Origin: Sanchytrium tribonematis
Taxonomy: Eukaryota; Sanchytriomycota; Sanchytriomycetes; Sanchytriales; Sanchytriaceae
NCBI GenBank assembly: GCA_018985235.1
Contig: JADGIG010000002.1
Coordinates: 16,034 to 80,033, forward strand
Reading direction: 5' to 3'
DNA: 64,000 nucleotides
The position numbers were made by a program, and so were the translations under genes. The stretch's first letter is position 1. Each line of letters starts with the position of its first letter. Under the pieces are notes generated by a model that searched no databases, was not told where the DNA came from, and saw only the letters and a program-made list of their open reading frames with translations. Below, piece after piece: positions 8,283-18,134 of this stretch.

Positions 8283-9014
8283 ATGTCTAGCGAATCCTTT
8301 TCACAGGTGGGTGGCCATGAAAACACCTTTCAGAAAGTGGGATTATTTAAAATAAGAAAAACTACAACAGCAAAAGAGGCCGCATTTTATAAAGAACTTC
8401 AAAGTAATGTGGAACTGAAATTATTATTGGAATTCACATCAAAATTTTATAGTGCAATTCAGTTTTCGACACAAGGAAAATGCAATTGGTTTATCACAAT
8501 AGAGAATGTCATAGAGTCATTTTCTAGTCCTAACATATTGGACCTAAAGTTGGGCTCGCAGTTGTATGATGCAGAAGCTGACGAGTTGAAAAAGCTAAGA
8601 ATGCTGGAAAAGTCTAAAAAAACTACTTCGGGGGCAATATCTTTAAGAATTGCTGGAGTGAAGTATTTTGGAAATGAGGCATTAGATAAAGAATTTGGAA
8701 GGAAATTGACAGTGAAACAATTTTGTTCCGAATTGCGAAAGTTCGTAGATCCTGTTAGGTCAGAGATTTTAAAAAATGTTACAGAACTTACCTCCATTAT
8801 CGAAAATATAGAAGCCAGACTTGTTTCTACTTCCATTTTGATTGCCTATGAAATTAACTTCCCTCGCAAGTACATTTTTAAATTGATTGACTTTGCGCAT
8901 TCGAACTTAACGCCTGGACAAGGTCCACATGTCGATTTGATTGTCGGGCTAAAGAATCTGGTTCAGATATTGTCGGACGAAAATCTAGATTTAAGTACTC
9001 TGCAAAAATATTAA
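8283..9014 (+). CDS. Inositol polyphosphate multikinase (IPK family, Arg82/IPMK-like)
   Basis: Encodes 243 residues. It has QVGGHE near residue 8, the family signature PxxxDxKxG at 83-91 (PNILDLKLG) and a C-terminal metal-binding motif LIDFAHS. The intervening SGAISLRIAGVKYF corresponds to the conserved SLGFR/LRICG segment. These kinases phosphorylate IP3/IP4 to higher inositol phosphates used in signalling and mRNA export. Length is close to the minimal catalytic core, so it fits IPMK/Arg82 rather than the longer IP6K, although the subclass is not certain. TCTCCT lies 11 nt upstream of the start. Confidence 0.88.
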   Translation: MSSESFSQVGGHENTFQKVGLFKIRKTTTAKEAAFYKELQSNVELKLLLEFTSKFYSAIQFSTQGKCNWFITIENVIESFSSPNILDLKLGSQLYDAEADELKKLRMLEKSKKTTSGAISLRIAGVKYFGNEALDKEFGRKLTVKQFCSELRKFVDPVRSEILKNVTELTSIIENIEARLVSTSILIAYEINFPRKYIFKLIDFAHSNLTPGQGPHVDLIVGLKNLVQILSDENLDLSTLQKY

Positions 9015-9046
9015 AATAAAAATTCATTATAATTCGGATTGAAAGC

Positions 9047-10034
9047 TCAACATGTTTTTGACTTAATCTCAGTAATACCAACATCAATTATCATTCTTAA
9101 GTGCGCATTTTCAACCTTTAAACTTGCTATCTCTTTATTTGCAGAATGCAATTGCTGACAATTATGCTCGAATTTACATATAAATATAGATAACTCTCTT
9201 CTAAGATCGTTTAATTTACTGGAATCACTGCTTGCCGAATATATGCTCATTTCAAGCTCATCAAATTTTTTTCGAATTAATTCTGAGATTTCCATTTTTT
9301 GGGTTTCAAAATTTATGGAATTTTGATGAAAATCTTGAAAAAATTTACTACGTAGATAAAGGGTTTTACCTGTTGCTCAAGGTACAAAAGATGCTGCTGT
9401 CATTCCAATTTGGCGGTTCTGAGGAACTGAGGTCATCGTTAGAACAGCGATCTATAAAAGCGGCTAAATACTTATTTAAATCTACTGCCAAATACAGTTT
9501 TTTAAATTCAAAATTGAATTCCATAATAGTTTCAAAATTCTTTTCTTCGTGGCGAAATTTCATTTTCTTACATGTCTTAGTCGTATTCTCTATAGATGCT
9601 TCTCGAGCTTGAACAACGTAGTCGAAATTGTAAGTGTCCCATTTCGTACCCTTTTTTTCAAACCCATCTTTGATCATAATTATTCCACATCTCTGTTTCT
9701 CTAAATGCACTTTAAATATGGATTTGTCTAGTTCCTGGTTTTTTTCCAAGTTAATAAATAAACCGCATCTAGAACAAACTATAAACTTTTCATATATCTC
9801 GGTATATGCCTCAATTTGATCTTCTTCGTATCCATTGTTTCTTTCGTCGCAAATTCTACAGTATATGTCTGTAAATGGCAACAGGCGGTAACAGTTGCTG
9901 CAAAACCACATAGCGTCATTTTCGAAAGCGCTATCGTGCGAGACTAAGTTTTCTTTTATATAATGTATGTCTTTTATGTATCTGCGATCTTTGACCTCCA
10001 CAAAATTCTCAAAAAATTTGCTGCTTAGCTGCAT
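9047..10034 (-). CDS. Orphan zinc-binding and coiled-coil protein
   Basis: Two exons (10034..9370, 9347..9047) joined over a 22-nt intron give 321 residues. Cys pairs at about 45-70 (CSNC, CRIC) and 95-100 (CSRC) look like zinc ribbons or a treble clef. The middle is mixed alpha/beta. The C-terminal 85 residues from exon 2 are a leucine/charged coiled coil (MEISELIRKKFDELEMSI onward). I do not recognise the family. Without splicing the second half would be a separate 82-residue frame. The ATG at 10034 follows TTCTCCTTTG by 0-3 nt, supporting this start. Confidence 0.7.
9348..9369 (-). other. 22-nt intron in the zinc/coiled-coil gene
   Basis: Begins GTAAAACC and ends CTACGTAG; phase 2 (AG|T). 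Its removal joins SNS to KFFQDF and runs on into the coiled-coil frame. The candidate branch A (CTAC) is six bases before the exon as in all the others; the usual T at -8 is C here. Confidence 0.8.
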
Positions 10035-10037
10035 CAA

Positions 10038-10043
10038 AGGAGA
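10038..10043 (-). promoter_or_regulatory. TCTCCT start-proximal motif
   Basis: TCTCCT followed by TTG and then the ATG at 10034; 3 nt separation. Confidence 0.4.
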
Positions 10044-10084
10044 ATGCGCTATGAAAACATTTTAAGGAATTAGTCTATAGTAAT

Positions 10085-11633
10085 TTACTGAATAGCTCCC
10101 CAGATGCATATTTTACCATCATCCGAAGCACTGGCGAATAAGTTGGGTATGAACGAATTCCAAATTACACAAGCAACAGGTGAATCATGGTGACCCTCCA
10201 AAATCTCAATCAGCTCTTCACTTGACTTCGACCAAACGTATATCTTACCATCTGTCGAACCTGTGGCTACAAACGAATCCGATTTTCCTCCGAATCCACC
10301 CTGTACAACATATTTATCATGGGAATGTCCAATAAATTTACCGCCGCATTTACCAGTAAATATATTTTTTACCCTAATTTCATTAGAATGGTAAGTTACC
10401 ATGATTTCTGGGAAAATTTTAGATGAGGCTATATCAACTATGGCTTCCTTTTCTTTAAAAATTCGAACAGGTAGCTTTGTTGAAAGATCAATCACATGAA
10501 TCGCCCTTTCTCCGCTAATGACTATCAAATTATTACTGCCTGAGTCAATTGCGATCGAGGTTATTCTAGGCAAGTTCCATTTATGAATAATTTTGCCCCG
10601 TTTGTCCCACATTACAAGAGGTGAATTGGTACTGGACGTTATAAAGTCTCCAGTTGAAGTCCATTCTAGGCCAGTTATGTCTCCATTGTGTATTTCCAAA
10701 GATACCATAAGTTTCTTTTTCTGAATTAGTAAAAGAAACCTGTATATCCCAAAGTTTGACCGTAGCATCCGTAGAACCACTAAGCAGATATTTGTCTTCC
10801 GGAGAAAATTTGATTTTTGTGATGCTTTCTTCGTGGTCATCAAATACAGCCAAGCAATTTCCTGCGAGATCCCAAACTTTAATTTTAGCATCCTTCCCCC
10901 CACTGGCAAAGTAATGTGTTTTGTTCCCCCATGCCAAAGCCCAGACTTCTGAATCGTGTCCTTGTATCTGTAAGGACACTTTTCTGGGGAAAAATTCACT
11001 GCTGCATTTGTGGTCTTGGAACAATGAAAATTGGCAGTTATCAGAGTGATAAGTACAATTTTGCTTCTGGAGTTCAAAGGACTGCTGTAACAAATTTTCT
11101 AATCTATTCTGAGGAATTACTAAATTGCAAGGAAGATGCTCTTCGAGGTTTTGCATAATCTTGCAACGCGTATTGGATATACTTTCATAACATTGATAAA
11201 GCTCGTTGTTTGAGCACATAATAAGCCTTGTAAATTGTTGCGTATATTTCTCTCCTATTGAAAAGGATATTTTTCGCAGATATTGTAATGCATATAATCT
11301 GTTGCCTGACAGAATTTGCTCGAGAAGTTCTTGCCTATGGATTAATATTTTAAGTTCAAGGCCGTTTTCCAATTTCAAATCATCAATAGTGTTATAGACT
11401 GAAGACCAGTCACCCTCAATTATACCATTGCGGAGTTTCGAAACTTCTTTACTTTCCATTAATACACCAGATTCACTTTGAAGCAATTTTGCAGTGGAAA
11501 TGTATCCCATTTTTTGAAGTTGCAGGCAAAGAAGTCTAGTCAATTCTTTAGAATCAATAGTAATTCTTGACGAATGGTCCTCTATCTTGATCCTCTTTGA
11601 TTTTGATTCATCAAATTCACCCCTTCTTCTCAT
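10085..11633 (-). CDS. GID7: WDR26/Gid7-type GID/CTLH ubiquitin ligase subunit
   Basis: Two exons (11633..10740, 10720..10085) over a 19-nt intron give 509 residues. A LisH-like segment at about 32-60 (LLCLQLQKMGYISTAKLLQS) is followed by a CTLH region at about 65-145 and a WD40 propeller from about 220 to the end, with repeats ending KVWD, KLWD, VMWD, YVWS and CIWG. This LisH-CTLH-WD40 order is that of WDR26/Gid7, a scaffold of the GID/CTLH E3 ligase that degrades gluconeogenic enzymes in yeast. The first in-frame ATG is 11633. The intron falls directly after a GDIQ-type WD repeat end. Confidence 0.9.
10721..10739 (-). other. 19-nt intron in GID7 with TACTAA branch site
   Basis: GTTTCTTTTACTAATTCAG, phase 0. 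It contains a textbook TACTAA element; branch A six bases before the exon. It joins LWDIQ to KKKLMVSLEI inside the WD40 propeller. One of two introns with GTT and the only one ending CAG. Confidence 0.93.
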
Positions 11634-11752
11634 TACAAATTGTTTTATAGGGGTAACGCGAGAGAAATTATGCAAGCATTAATTTTAATCATATAGAGTT
11701 TATGAGTATCTTTTTAGATTTAAAATTTTAGGCTGAATGATTTGATTTAAAT

Positions 11753-11758
11753 TCTCCT
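11753..11758 (+). promoter_or_regulatory. TCTCCT motif abutting the HOM2 ATG
   Basis: TTTAAATTCTCCT runs directly into ATG at 11759; zero spacing. Confidence 0.45.
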
Positions 11759-12751
11759 ATGAAACAAATTTATTGTGGTATACTTGGAGCTACAGGTGCT
11801 GTCGGACAGATGTTTTTAAAGCTTTTGGAGAACCATCCAAGATTTGTAATTAAATGTTTAGGAGCGAGCCAAAAGTCGGCAGGAAAAAAAATTGGAGAGT
11901 TTGTCGATTTGCAACAAGATTTGGGCAACTTTGAAATTTTGCTATGCGAGCCCGAACTATTCCAAAATTGCTCAATTATATTCAGCGCTTTAGATTCAAG
12001 TGTTGCTGGAGAAATTGAGATGAAATTTGCTAAGTATGGCTACCCGGTTTTTAGCAATTCCAAAAATTGGAGAATGGATCCACTTGTACCATTATGTGTT
12101 CCTTACTGTAATCCCGAGCATCTGAAGTTAGTGGAAAGACAAAAAAAAGAGTGGAAATGCAATGGATTCATAGTTACAAATGCAAATTGTTCTACAACTG
12201 GTTTAGTGGTTGTACTCAAATCCCTTGAGGCAATTATCAAGTTTACAAACGTGAGAATTCATACTCTACAAGCAGTAAGTGGAGCAGGCTACCCTGGTCT
12301 TAGCGTAATAGATATACATGATAATGTGATTCCATATATTGAAGGAGAAGAAGAAAAATTGGAAACGGAAGCTTTGAAAATTTTAGGTAGCTTTATTGAG
12401 GCTAAAGGACACATCCAGTCAAAGGATCTGAAAATTATTGCTGTTTGCAACCGTGTTTGCGTTTTAAATGGGCACACTTTAAATATCGAAATCAAGCCAG
12501 ATGTTGATGTAATTCCTCTTGAAAAAATTAAGAAGCACTTTGAAAATCTAGACCACATAAGAATCTTGGAATCTTCTAATCGACCTCAACCAAGACTTGA
12601 CCGAAAGTATGGAATGAAAGTATCTGTTGGTCGTATTCGAGTGAAGAATGATGAGCTTTGTTTGACAGCTGTTTTTCACAATACAATATTGGGTGCAGCG
12701 GGTTCATCCATATGGAATGCGGAAGAAGCACTAAAATTAAATTTGATTTGA
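11759..12751 (+). CDS. HOM2: Aspartate-semialdehyde dehydrogenase
   Basis: Encodes 330 residues. The N-terminal Rossmann motif is GATGAVG at 10-16, the catalytic Cys is C144 in NANCSTTG, and SGAGYPG at 174-180 is the conserved substrate loop. It reduces aspartyl phosphate to aspartate semialdehyde, the branch point to threonine, methionine and, in some fungi, lysine. Its presence indicates that at least part of aspartate-family amino acid synthesis is retained, unlike in reduced intracellular parasites. Slightly shorter than yeast Hom2 (about 365). The ATG directly follows TCTCCT. The zinc-finger gene follows on the same strand after 26 bp. Confidence 0.96.
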   Translation: MKQIYCGILGATGAVGQMFLKLLENHPRFVIKCLGASQKSAGKKIGEFVDLQQDLGNFEILLCEPELFQNCSIIFSALDSSVAGEIEMKFAKYGYPVFSNSKNWRMDPLVPLCVPYCNPEHLKLVERQKKEWKCNGFIVTNANCSTTGLVVVLKSLEAIIKFTNVRIHTLQAVSGAGYPGLSVIDIHDNVIPYIEGEEEKLETEALKILGSFIEAKGHIQSKDLKIIAVCNRVCVLNGHTLNIEIKPDVDVIPLEKIKKHFENLDHIRILESSNRPQPRLDRKYGMKVSVGRIRVKNDELCLTAVFHNTILGAAGSSIWNAEEALKLNLI

Positions 12752-12777
12752 AAGTAAATATATTAAGGCCATTTTGT

Positions 12778-13218
12778 ATGGATTTGAAGTGTAAGTGGGC
12801 GGGATGTTCTACCATCTCGGAATCAGTCCCTGAGTTATATAAGCACGCGAGGACACATATTGGCTATAAAAAGAAAGGAAACTTCAGTACGCGCTGCCTG
12901 TGGGGAGATTGCACCTTTGAAAGAACGACTAGGTCTAGGCTACAAGAACATATAATTAAGCATTTTGAATATCAGCCATTTAATTGCAAAGAGTGCGAGA
13001 GCAAATTTAAGAATTCAAGACATTTAAAAAAGCACATGAGAGAAAAACATATGAATTATTTTTCAAGTTCGAGCCCATTTTTTGTAGCAGATAATATCTT
13101 GTCTGTCAATTCTACTTATAATCAATTTTTGTATTTTACCTCTGCCAGAGACGAAAAAGCCTTTGATGAAGATGTTCATCCTTTTGATGACGACTTGTTG
13201 AATTTTTCGTTCAAATAA
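12778..13218 (+). CDS. PacC/Rim101-like three-finger C2H2 transcription factor
   Basis: Encodes 146 residues. Three C2H2 fingers occupy residues 4-90. Finger 1 has CKWAGC...HARTH, finger 2 CLWGDC...HIIKH and finger 3 CKECESKF...HMREKH. The CxWxxC form of the first two fingers and their spacing match PacC/Rim101, which controls ambient-pH responses, and also GLI/ZIC proteins. The long regulatory C-terminus of PacC is absent; an acidic tail (DEDVHPFDDD) remains. The ATG at 12778 gives an immediate finger 1. Family-level assignment is reasonably secure, orthology less so. Confidence 0.75.
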   Translation: MDLKCKWAGCSTISESVPELYKHARTHIGYKKKGNFSTRCLWGDCTFERTTRSRLQEHIIKHFEYQPFNCKECESKFKNSRHLKKHMREKHMNYFSSSSPFFVADNILSVNSTYNQFLYFTSARDEKAFDEDVHPFDDDLLNFSFK

Positions 13219-13253
13219 ATAATTAAACTACCAAGATAAATCAAAGGGCAAAT

Positions 13254-13779
13254 TTATTCGTTTTTCTTATCAGCCGTATTTTTGATTTTCTCGACTGCAG
13301 CGTCGAACTTAGAACTTTCTTTCGTCAAAAATGGCTCAATGAGTTGATAAACCTTGACTGCGCCCTAAGTAAGTTCAAATTACATCGAATTGAGGCAAGC
13401 TTAAGTACAATAAGAATAAAACCTTAGCTGTGTAGTAGAATGGAATCCAACTCATCAAAATATCTGTAAAACTTTCTACAGTTGCAAATGTAGCATAAAC
13501 TATCCAGTACGTTAACCATTTCGTATCGTCGTCCTTTTGTGTCGACTTAATAGCTTGCAATGACTTGTTAACGGGATATAACAAACCAATTAAGTTACTC
13601 AAAGCTTTTCCGGCAACATCAAGAATTAGCAAAAATGCACTTAATCCCATGACTGCCTCTGCAACATATGCCTTTGGAACTCCGTACTGCTTTTCGACCT
13701 GATTTAACAACGGATATCTTGATAAGTATTCATCAACGTTTTTGTGAAATGTCAGAGCTCTAGATTTAACTTGATCCAT
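13254..13779 (-). CDS. YOP1: Reticulon-like ER membrane-shaping protein Yop1/DP1/REEP
   Basis: Two exons (13779..13384, 13364..13254) over a 19-nt intron give 168 residues. The TB2/DP1/HVA22 domain spans about 35-135 with paired hydrophobic hairpins, KWLTYWIVYATFATVESFTD and WIPFYYTAKVLFLLYLSLPQ. Exon 2 supplies the amphipathic tail GAVKVYQLIEPFL. These proteins bend ER tubules. Without splicing the protein would end right after LPQFD, so the intron interrupts the domain's own C-terminal helix. The stop lies in GAATAAA. Confidence 0.94.
13365..13383 (-). other. 19-nt intron in YOP1
   Basis: GTAATTTGAACTTACTTAG, phase 0, joins PQFD to GAVKVYQ, which is the conserved family order. Candidate branch A in CTTAC at -6. 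Confidence 0.95.
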
Positions 13780-13812
13780 GTTTCAAAAATCAACGTGAAT
13801 ATTTTGTGAAAT

Positions 13813-16800
13813 TTATTGTGCCAATCGTGAAATACATAATTCTATTAAGTCGCTCCATTTCTGCTCATAATATTGTGGATTATTTTGCATTCTTACGTAT
13901 AAAAGTGTGCTTTCTGCAACATCTATAATTTGTTTTTTAGTAAATTTTCTAGTTCTTGACAATGACTGCAGGAATTCAAAAAGGTCCAATGACGATTCTA
14001 GTATAAATGGTGAATTTAATTCGTGTTGCAAAAACTCCAACTCATCACTTTTACAAAGAATCATGACATCCTTCAATGAGAAAGCGATCAGATTTAAAAG
14101 ATCCTTAATCTCGTATGCCTTGCTTTCACTGCCACATCCCTTGATTATCACAAGATTAGTTTTAATATCGAGATTGTTCATTTCAATCGTTGCTACAAGT
14201 AATCCTATTTGGTTTGATTTGAATAAGTTTTGAATAACTTGAATATCAGCCATCGTCATTAAAGGATGAAGTAATCCAATGCCAAAAGAAAGGCAATGTT
14301 TGATGGTCTCATCTTTGATCTCTACACTAAGAATCGCTATATCCGGATTGTAGACAAATTTATGAGGATTCTCTTGACTCAAAAAAGATATAATGTCAGA
14401 AAATGTGGTTTTGATTTGTTTTCTGCTTGGAACAAAAATAATTACATTTCCGTCATAAAATTTGATTTTTGAGTATATTGATCTCATCATGTTGGACATT
14501 CTTGCTGGATAATATTTCTCCGAAAAACCTTGGAAATTCTCCAATATAGGACTCGGAAGCAAATCTTGCCTAAAATTAAAACAATTTTCGTCTGGAATAT
14601 TTAGCCAATTTTTAATACAGCCAGAGTTTCCCAAAGTTGGTCCTAACACAATTAATTTACCTTTGTATTTGCATTTGATGATTTCAAAATCGATTGATTT
14701 CAAATTAATAAAATTGTTTACAATAAGAATTTGGAAATTGTTATCAATTTTGCGTATAAAATCGCTAGACGTACCTAATTGTACATCAGTATTCGGTAAA
14801 CTAGATACAGTGGATTGCAATGCATCATATTCCTTATGTACGAGAACAAAAATTTTCTTCTTACAATTTTTGACAATACTCAAAATTAGATTACTGAAGT
14901 CAAAATAGACTGAACATCCTACAAATACGTTGCTCCTCGAATGAATCACTTCAAACAAGACTTGAGTTTCAATAGGATTAAAAAAGAGATTGTCTTGAGG
15001 TTCAAAATAAGGGGTCAAATTCTTTAAATTTGAAATACTTTTTCTATCTTTTGGTATTATGAGATCTTGAAAATCAATGTAATGACTGTCTTCATAGTGA
15101 AAATCATTTGACATAATCAGTACTTTGAGTCCTTTTTGAACTGGCTCACTGATTAAAACTGTGAATTCTTGCCAAATTGGCTTGTAGCAATTTATATTAG
15201 AAACTGCAAATTGCTGACTAAAAACAATGTTTTCAGAATCATGAACAAATATGTGAAATTGTTCAACTGATTTCCTGGAAATCGAATAATGAGGTATCAC
15301 ATTGATCAAGATAGTAATCACAGATGATAAGAGCGGTTTAAATCTATATTGAAAGCTGAAATTTGGATGCCGATCTACAGCATTGCAAATTTTCTCCAAT
15401 AAATTTTTGTCCATAATATTTTTGGATAGATAATTGCAATCGCATTCTCTAATCTCTTCCATGGAATACAGATGTAAATCATTAAGTTGATCAGCAACTC
15501 TGATAGAGGGAATGTACCGAATAATTGGGTGTTGAAATGGCCAGGATCTATTTTCTATAATTATGCATGATGTTAATGCGCTTTTAGTGGCAAGAGTCCA
15601 AGTTCTATATTTTGATATTTCGAAAATGGCTCGACAGATCCGTTTAGCATTTTCTACTACGTAGAATTGGTCACTCATTAAGGAGAAAGACTTCAAAGCT
15701 TTTTTGTTTACATAAGTTTGAAGCAGAACATTGGCTTTACAATGACTATCAGCTGAAGTACCTTGAATTTCCAAAGGGCAGTTGCTCAGCAACATATCAA
15801 GCTCTTGAAGCTCATCGTCTCTTACTTTCAGTTGTTCAAATTCGTTACTTAAACATACTGCTTGAAACACCTTATCAATATTCATTAAAGGACCAATTTT
15901 TCCTTGATTAAAAGTTTCGATTGTTTCTGCTGAAATATAGAAATGGCTTGCTATTTTACCTAGATGCGTCGATTCCACTAGTTCTTTTTTTTGATCGTAC
16001 AAAATCATTTCTCTGCGATTTAATTTTAAAAGTGCTTTTTCTGCTAAAGATCTTCGGAAACTTATCAACTTGGTATCTTCTGCCAAATCTTTCCAACTTG
16101 AGCCATATGCAATCGGATTTTTAAAGCAACGAACATGTTGAAACGTATAGCCTAGCCAAATCATAGCATCATCTAATGTTGTTATGGTGCCTAATGCCAC
16201 TTCGGCATTAATGTAATCCGATAAATGCTTTGTGAACTGGCTTTCGATGGGAAGACTAAGACTCAACTGCTCGACATAGTGCCGGTACTTATCAGAGCTT
16301 GTCACTAAAATACCATATCCTTTATTTTCGAATTGAGGTCTTCCTGCCCGCCCGAATATTTGATTTACATCGAGGATGGATAAATCGATAAAATCTGATT
16401 TTGAAGGATCGTATATAGAAGTACCATGTATAACAACTACACTGCTTGGCAAATTGACACCCCAAGCCAAAGTTGCAGTACAAACTAGTAATCTGCAATA
16501 TCCCTTCAAAAACCATTTTTCGACATTGTTTCTATCCGACCGAACAAGACCTGCATGGTGTACTGCAATGCCATGTTGGAGCAGATCATTAAAGGATTTG
16601 GATGTTAGTTTTTTTAATTCGTTAACATAGCCATAATCAGATGCAAGCTGAAATATTTCGGAGTCGGAAATATCCGCCATTCTTTTGAGAGACCTAGCAA
16701 CGCGCAAAGTTTCGTTTCTGGAATGTACGAAAACCATCACCTGTTTATCATCTTTCAAAAAAGGTACAATTTTTTCGAACACAATTTTAGTTATAGTTTC

Positions 16801-17934
16801 TCTAGATTTTGGATCATTTGATTTATAATTATTACCAATGATACTTTGATGCAACGGAACGGGCCTCCAATTGCTATCAAAAACGAAAAGTCCGTTTGGA
16901 TTCACTTGAATAAAGTTGGCAACATCAAAATAGTTTGGTAGTGTTGCAGATAATCCCAAAATTCGAATCAAAGATTGTTTAAGCTCAACGTGTCTCTGGA
17001 TGCGAGCTACTAAACATTCCAGCACACTACCTCTTTCACTAGACAACAAATGAATTTCATCCAATATTAAGAGTTTTAAATTTGCCATGAAGCTATCATC
17101 GCCGTGCATTTTACGAGTTATCACGTCGAGTTTTTCTGGTGTTGAAACCAACAAGTTTGTATTCATTAATTCTTTCCTGGATAATTGCATATCACCACTA
17201 ACTTCGTTTACTGTAATGTTAATTTTTCTTAATATTTTTTTGAATTTTGTTGTTATTTCCGCTACGAGTGCTTTCATTGGAGCAACATATACCATTTTGA
17301 GAGATTTAGTTAGATGTTTAGGTGTTTCTTTTATAGCATTGGCAATTACAAGTAAAGCAACATTTGTCTTTCCAGCTGACGTCGGAGCTGAAAGTAATAT
17401 ATTTTCTTTTGTATTATATGCAGTATTAAAAATTATCGACTGCATTTGATTAAATGCTTGAATATGCGTAAAAATTGATTGGATGATCGTATCACAGTCA
17501 TTGACTCGGATTAAATCAGTTTTAGGCAACTTGATTTTTGGTGGTGGAATAACGATCTCCTTATAAAGATCTTCTTCTATAAAAATCGAAGAGGCTGGCA
17601 AACTAAACTTATGACCAGCCCAATCCAAGAATTTCCTCTCTGAATCAGCATATATATGTGGATATTGTTTTGTTGTTTCCGATTCATTTGAAACAAATTC
17701 ATGTGCACTCATAACGAGAGACTTGTTGTAAAAGATTGGAATTAAGTCTAAACGTCGTCGTTGTAATGATTCGACAAATTCGATATTTTCAAAGCCTACA
17801 ATCTCCACTAAGTGATTCCAATTTTGGCTATTTAAACATTCTATAATTGTAGGTGAGTGGATCTCCAGAGAATGAATTTTTTCTAGTATGCTATGCAACT
17901 CTAATTGATATTTTGCTTTCTCTTCAAGAATCAT
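13813..17934 (-). CDS. Ski2-like Slh1/ASCC3-family helicase with degenerate second cassette
   Basis: Encodes 1,373 residues. The first cassette is intact: Walker A APTSAGKT at 183-190, DEIH in ILDEIHLL, SAT in GLSATLP, and motif VI within QIFGRAGRP, followed by winged-helix and Sec63-like regions. The second cassette, from about 960, keeps length and some spacing, but the Walker A site reads GCSVYFDFSN, no DEXH is visible, and the second Sec63 module is missing, so the protein is 500-800 residues shorter than Slh1, ASCC3 or Brr2. Slh1/ASCC3 (ribosome collision, RQT complex) is favoured over Brr2 because Brr2 hallmarks are absent, but I cannot exclude a divergent Brr2. Confidence 0.8.
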   Translation of the reverse strand: MILEEKAKYQLELHSILEKIHSLEIHSPTIIECLNSQNWNHLVEIVGFENIEFVESLQRRRLDLIPIFYNKSLVMSAHEFVSNESETTKQYPHIYADSERKFLDWAGHKFSLPASSIFIEEDLYKEIVIPPPKIKLPKTDLIRVNDCDTIIQSIFTHIQAFNQMQSIIFNTAYNTKENILLSAPTSAGKTNVALLVIANAIKETPKHLTKSLKMVYVAPMKALVAEITTKFKKILRKINITVNEVSGDMQLSRKELMNTNLLVSTPEKLDVITRKMHGDDSFMANLKLLILDEIHLLSSERGSVLECLVARIQRHVELKQSLIRILGLSATLPNYFDVANFIQVNPNGLFVFDSNWRPVPLHQSIIGNNYKSNDPKSRETITKIVFEKIVPFLKDDKQVMVFVHSRNETLRVARSLKRMADISDSEIFQLASDYGYVNELKKLTSKSFNDLLQHGIAVHHAGLVRSDRNNVEKWFLKGYCRLLVCTATLAWGVNLPSSVVVIHGTSIYDPSKSDFIDLSILDVNQIFGRAGRPQFENKGYGILVTSSDKYRHYVEQLSLSLPIESQFTKHLSDYINAEVALGTITTLDDAMIWLGYTFQHVRCFKNPIAYGSSWKDLAEDTKLISFRRSLAEKALLKLNRREMILYDQKKELVESTHLGKIASHFYISAETIETFNQGKIGPLMNIDKVFQAVCLSNEFEQLKVRDDELQELDMLLSNCPLEIQGTSADSHCKANVLLQTYVNKKALKSFSLMSDQFYVVENAKRICRAIFEISKYRTWTLATKSALTSCIIIENRSWPFQHPIIRYIPSIRVADQLNDLHLYSMEEIRECDCNYLSKNIMDKNLLEKICNAVDRHPNFSFQYRFKPLLSSVITILINVIPHYSISRKSVEQFHIFVHDSENIVFSQQFAVSNINCYKPIWQEFTVLISEPVQKGLKVLIMSNDFHYEDSHYIDFQDLIIPKDRKSISNLKNLTPYFEPQDNLFFNPIETQVLFEVIHSRSNVFVGCSVYFDFSNLILSIVKNCKKKIFVLVHKEYDALQSTVSSLPNTDVQLGTSSDFIRKIDNNFQILIVNNFINLKSIDFEIIKCKYKGKLIVLGPTLGNSGCIKNWLNIPDENCFNFRQDLLPSPILENFQGFSEKYYPARMSNMMRSIYSKIKFYDGNVIIFVPSRKQIKTTFSDIISFLSQENPHKFVYNPDIAILSVEIKDETIKHCLSFGIGLLHPLMTMADIQVIQNLFKSNQIGLLVATIEMNNLDIKTNLVIIKGCGSESKAYEIKDLLNLIAFSLKDVMILCKSDELEFLQHELNSPFILESSLDLFEFLQSLSRTRKFTKKQIIDVAESTLLYVRMQNNPQYYEQKWSDLIELCISRLAQ

Positions 17935-18134
17935 AAGTTAAAATGACTCCGTTGTCTTGAATTAACTTAAAGTATTCCAATTTGTCCTCCGTCTTCAGAA
18001 GTTCACCAAGGCAGTCAACTTTGGACATTAATCTCAATTGGCATCAAGGTTAATTTACTGAAAATTAATGATTGGTGGACAAATAAAAGTGTACCATAAA
18101 ACTAATATTAGAGTAATTCTTAATCAACATCACA

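Noticed and set aside
12658-12777. Upstream extension of the PacC-like gene into HOM2
   Set aside because: The frame is open there, but the residues are a shadow of HOM2; ATG 12778 gives an immediate finger.
17935-18134. Possible small RNA gene in the 200-bp gap before the bHLH gene
   Set aside because: No tRNA-like arms, box C/D or H/ACA pattern or polymerase III boxes could be recognised; left as intergenic.
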